A DNA stretch of 64,000 bases. It comes from Roseovarius tolerans. Lineage in GTDB: Bacteria > Pseudomonadota > Alphaproteobacteria > Rhodobacterales > Rhodobacteraceae. The first letter of the stretch is position 1, and every line of letters begins with the position of its first letter. The translations under genes were made by a program, and so were the position numbers. Location: assembly GCF_900109855.1 (NCBI RefSeq), contig NZ_FOBO01000003.1:224257-288256 (forward strand). Reading direction: 5' to 3'. Below the pieces are notes generated by a model that worked only from the letters and a program-made list of their open reading frames with translations, was not told the origin of the DNA and searched no databases. Shown here piece by piece: positions 62,840 to 64,000 of this stretch.

Positions 62840-63790
62840 TCACGCCGTCTCGCGAAGCACCCTCGGCACCTTGAATTCGACGTTTTCCTGCGCGGTTTCG
62901 ATCTGTTCGATGGTCACGTCATAGCGCGCGCGGACCGCGTCGATGACCTCGTTGACCAGCACTTCGGGGGCGGACGCCCCTGCGGTGATGCCGATGGAGG
63001 TGATGCCGTCTAATGCCCGCCAGTCGATATCGGTCGCGCGCTGGACAAGCTGCGCATAAGCGCATCCGGCACGCGCGCCGACCTCGACCAGACGGCGCGA
63101 ATTCGACGAGTTGGGCGCGCCAACCACGAGCATCGCCTCGGCCTTTTCGGCCATCGCCTTGACGGCCTCCTGGCGGTTTGTGGTGGCGTAGCAGATATCT
63201 TCCTTGTGCGGGCCGACAATGGCGGGAAAGCGCGCGGTCAGGGCGGCGACGATCTCGGCGGTGTCATCGACCGAGAGGGTGGTCTGGGTGACGAATGCGA
63301 GTTTCGTCTCGTCGCGCACTTCCAGCGTGGCGACATCGCCGGGTGTTTCGACCAGCAGCACCTCGCCCGGCGGCAATTGCCCCATGGTGCCCACCGTCTC
63401 GGGGTGCCCGGCATGGCCGATCATCACGATCTGCAGCCCGTTCTCATGGTGGCGTTCGGCCTCGATATGCACCTTGGAGACCAGCGGGCAGGTGGCATCG
63501 ACAAAAAACATCTGTCGGGCCGTCGCCTCGGCGGGCACGGATTTCGGCACGCCATGGGCGGAAAAAATCACCGGACGGTCGTCGGGACAGTCGTCGAGTT
63601 CCTCGACGAACACCGCGCCCTTGGCGCGCAGATCATCGACCACGTATTTGTTATGCACAATCTCGTGGCGCACATAGACCGGGGCACCATATTTCGCGAG
63701 CGCCATCTCCACGATCTTGATCGCGCGGTCCACACCGGCGCAGAAGCCGCGAGGTGCGGCAAGGTAGAGGGTGAGGGGGGGCTTGGTCAT
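62840..63790 (-). CDS. ispH: 4-hydroxy-3-methylbut-2-enyl diphosphate reductase
   Basis: Last step of the MEP pathway, giving IPP and DMAPP. 316 residues from ATG 63790 ([20 protein letters not shown]), behind AGGAGACG. Fe-S Cys in [22 protein letters not shown] and [11 protein letters not shown], plus [12 protein letters not shown] and [17 protein letters not shown]. Normal length. A continuous frame to 63925 reaches toward the repeat but is not coding. The gap after its start to the window end holds the second 92-bp repeat. Confidence 0.97.
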   Translation of the reverse strand: MTKPPLTLYLAAPRGFCAGVDRAIKIVEMALAKYGAPVYVRHEIVHNKYVVDDLRAKGAVFVEELDDCPDDRPVIFSAHGVPKSVPAEATARQMFFVDATCPLVSKVHIEAERHHENGLQIVMIGHAGHPETVGTMGQLPPGEVLLVETPGDVATLEVRDETKLAFVTQTTLSVDDTAEIVAALTARFPAIVGPHKEDICYATTNRQEAVKAMAEKAEAMLVVGAPNSSNSRRLVEVGARAGCAYAQLVQRATDIDWRALDGITSIGITAGASAPEVLVNEVIDAVRARYDVTIEQIETAQENVEFKVPRVLRETA

Positions 63791-63908
63791 GGCGCGTCTC
63801 CTGCTTGGTCCAGAGGTAAGGCAGGGGATGCGCGGCGTAAAGGGAGGCGGGGCGAATTGGTGGCCGGGTTGAACGGTTTTGGCCTGGAGCTGCCAAGCAG
63901 GTACAGCA

Positions 63909-64000
63909 CCAATGCGCGGAATCAAGGTGCCGCAGGCACCGCCGCGCAGCGCCCGACCGCCCCCTCGGGCGGGCGCTTTTGCAACGTATCAAGCCATTGA
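63909..64000. repeat. 92-bp perfect repeat, copy 2 (reaches the window end)
   Basis: Same 92 bases and same orientation as 27174-27265. The repeat continues to the last base given, so its true right boundary lies outside or beyond. It stands about 120 bp upstream of ispH on the other side of its start. Both copies carry the two hairpins and the TTTT after the second. Confidence 0.85.

Overview
The window is GC-rich chromosomal DNA from an alphaproteobacterium of the Rhodobacterales (Roseobacter-type). Grounds: an F0 ATP synthase cluster (atpI-atpB-atpE-atpF'-atpF) separate from the F1 genes; two small exported proteins inside sdhCDAB; a tandem def / degenerate def / fmt block; a VPLPA-CTERM sorting tail; a class II PyrD; and an ffh...rpsP-rimM-trmD-rplS-rpmE translation cluster. 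No rRNA, phage, transposase, integrase or CRISPR array was seen. There is one tRNA.

Layout. 1-3.4 kb: a truncated D,D-carboxypeptidase, a FadR-type regulator with its own palindromic operator, cobO and small genes. 3.5-7 kb: smc. 7.2-14.9 kb (minus): ffh, two acetyltransferases, chorismate mutase, rpsP, bluB, rimM, a sulfotransferase, trmD, rplS and rpmE, with a folded RNA leader in front of ffh. 15-17.7 kb: a LysR regulator, a glycosyltransferase, an ArsR regulator and a universal stress protein behind an FnrL-type box. 17.9-25.3 kb: the F0 cluster, then sdhC-D-A-x-y-B behind three identical palindromes. 26-31 kb: an accessory region with a DUF1989 protein, a 92-bp perfect repeat and a doubled module of small exported protein plus outer-membrane barrel. 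31-34.2 kb: an EamA transporter and the two MnmC activities split into divergent genes. 34.2-39.7 kb: clpB with a heat-shock promoter, a pair of small paralogues, a spondin-domain VPLPA-CTERM protein, pyrF and tRNA-Gly. 39.8-46 kb: small membrane proteins, fmt, two deformylase-like genes, an aminotransferase, rpsA and cmk. 46.2-54.4 kb: pyrD-arsC, asd, a broken MFS gene, an HDAC-like deacetylase, an MscS channel, rsfS-rlmH and rplT-rpmI. 54.5-64 kb: pyk, an N-formylglutamate amidohydrolase-like gene, sdaA, rnhA, two GST genes, ispH, and a second copy of the 92-bp repeat running off the end.

Much of the content is housekeeping: translation (S1, S16, L19, L20, L31, L35, TrmD, RimM, RsfS, RlmH, Def, Fmt, MnmD), respiration (F0, succinate dehydrogenase), and pyrimidine, lysine and isoprenoid synthesis. 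The most unusual items are the doubled barrel/small-protein module, the structured ffh leader, the triple palindrome before sdhC, the exact 92-bp hairpin repeat, the deformylase paralogue with HEIDH changed to HQIDH, and three genes each broken by a single event, one of them an exact 22-bp tandem duplication. All family assignments are from reading motifs; no database search was run.
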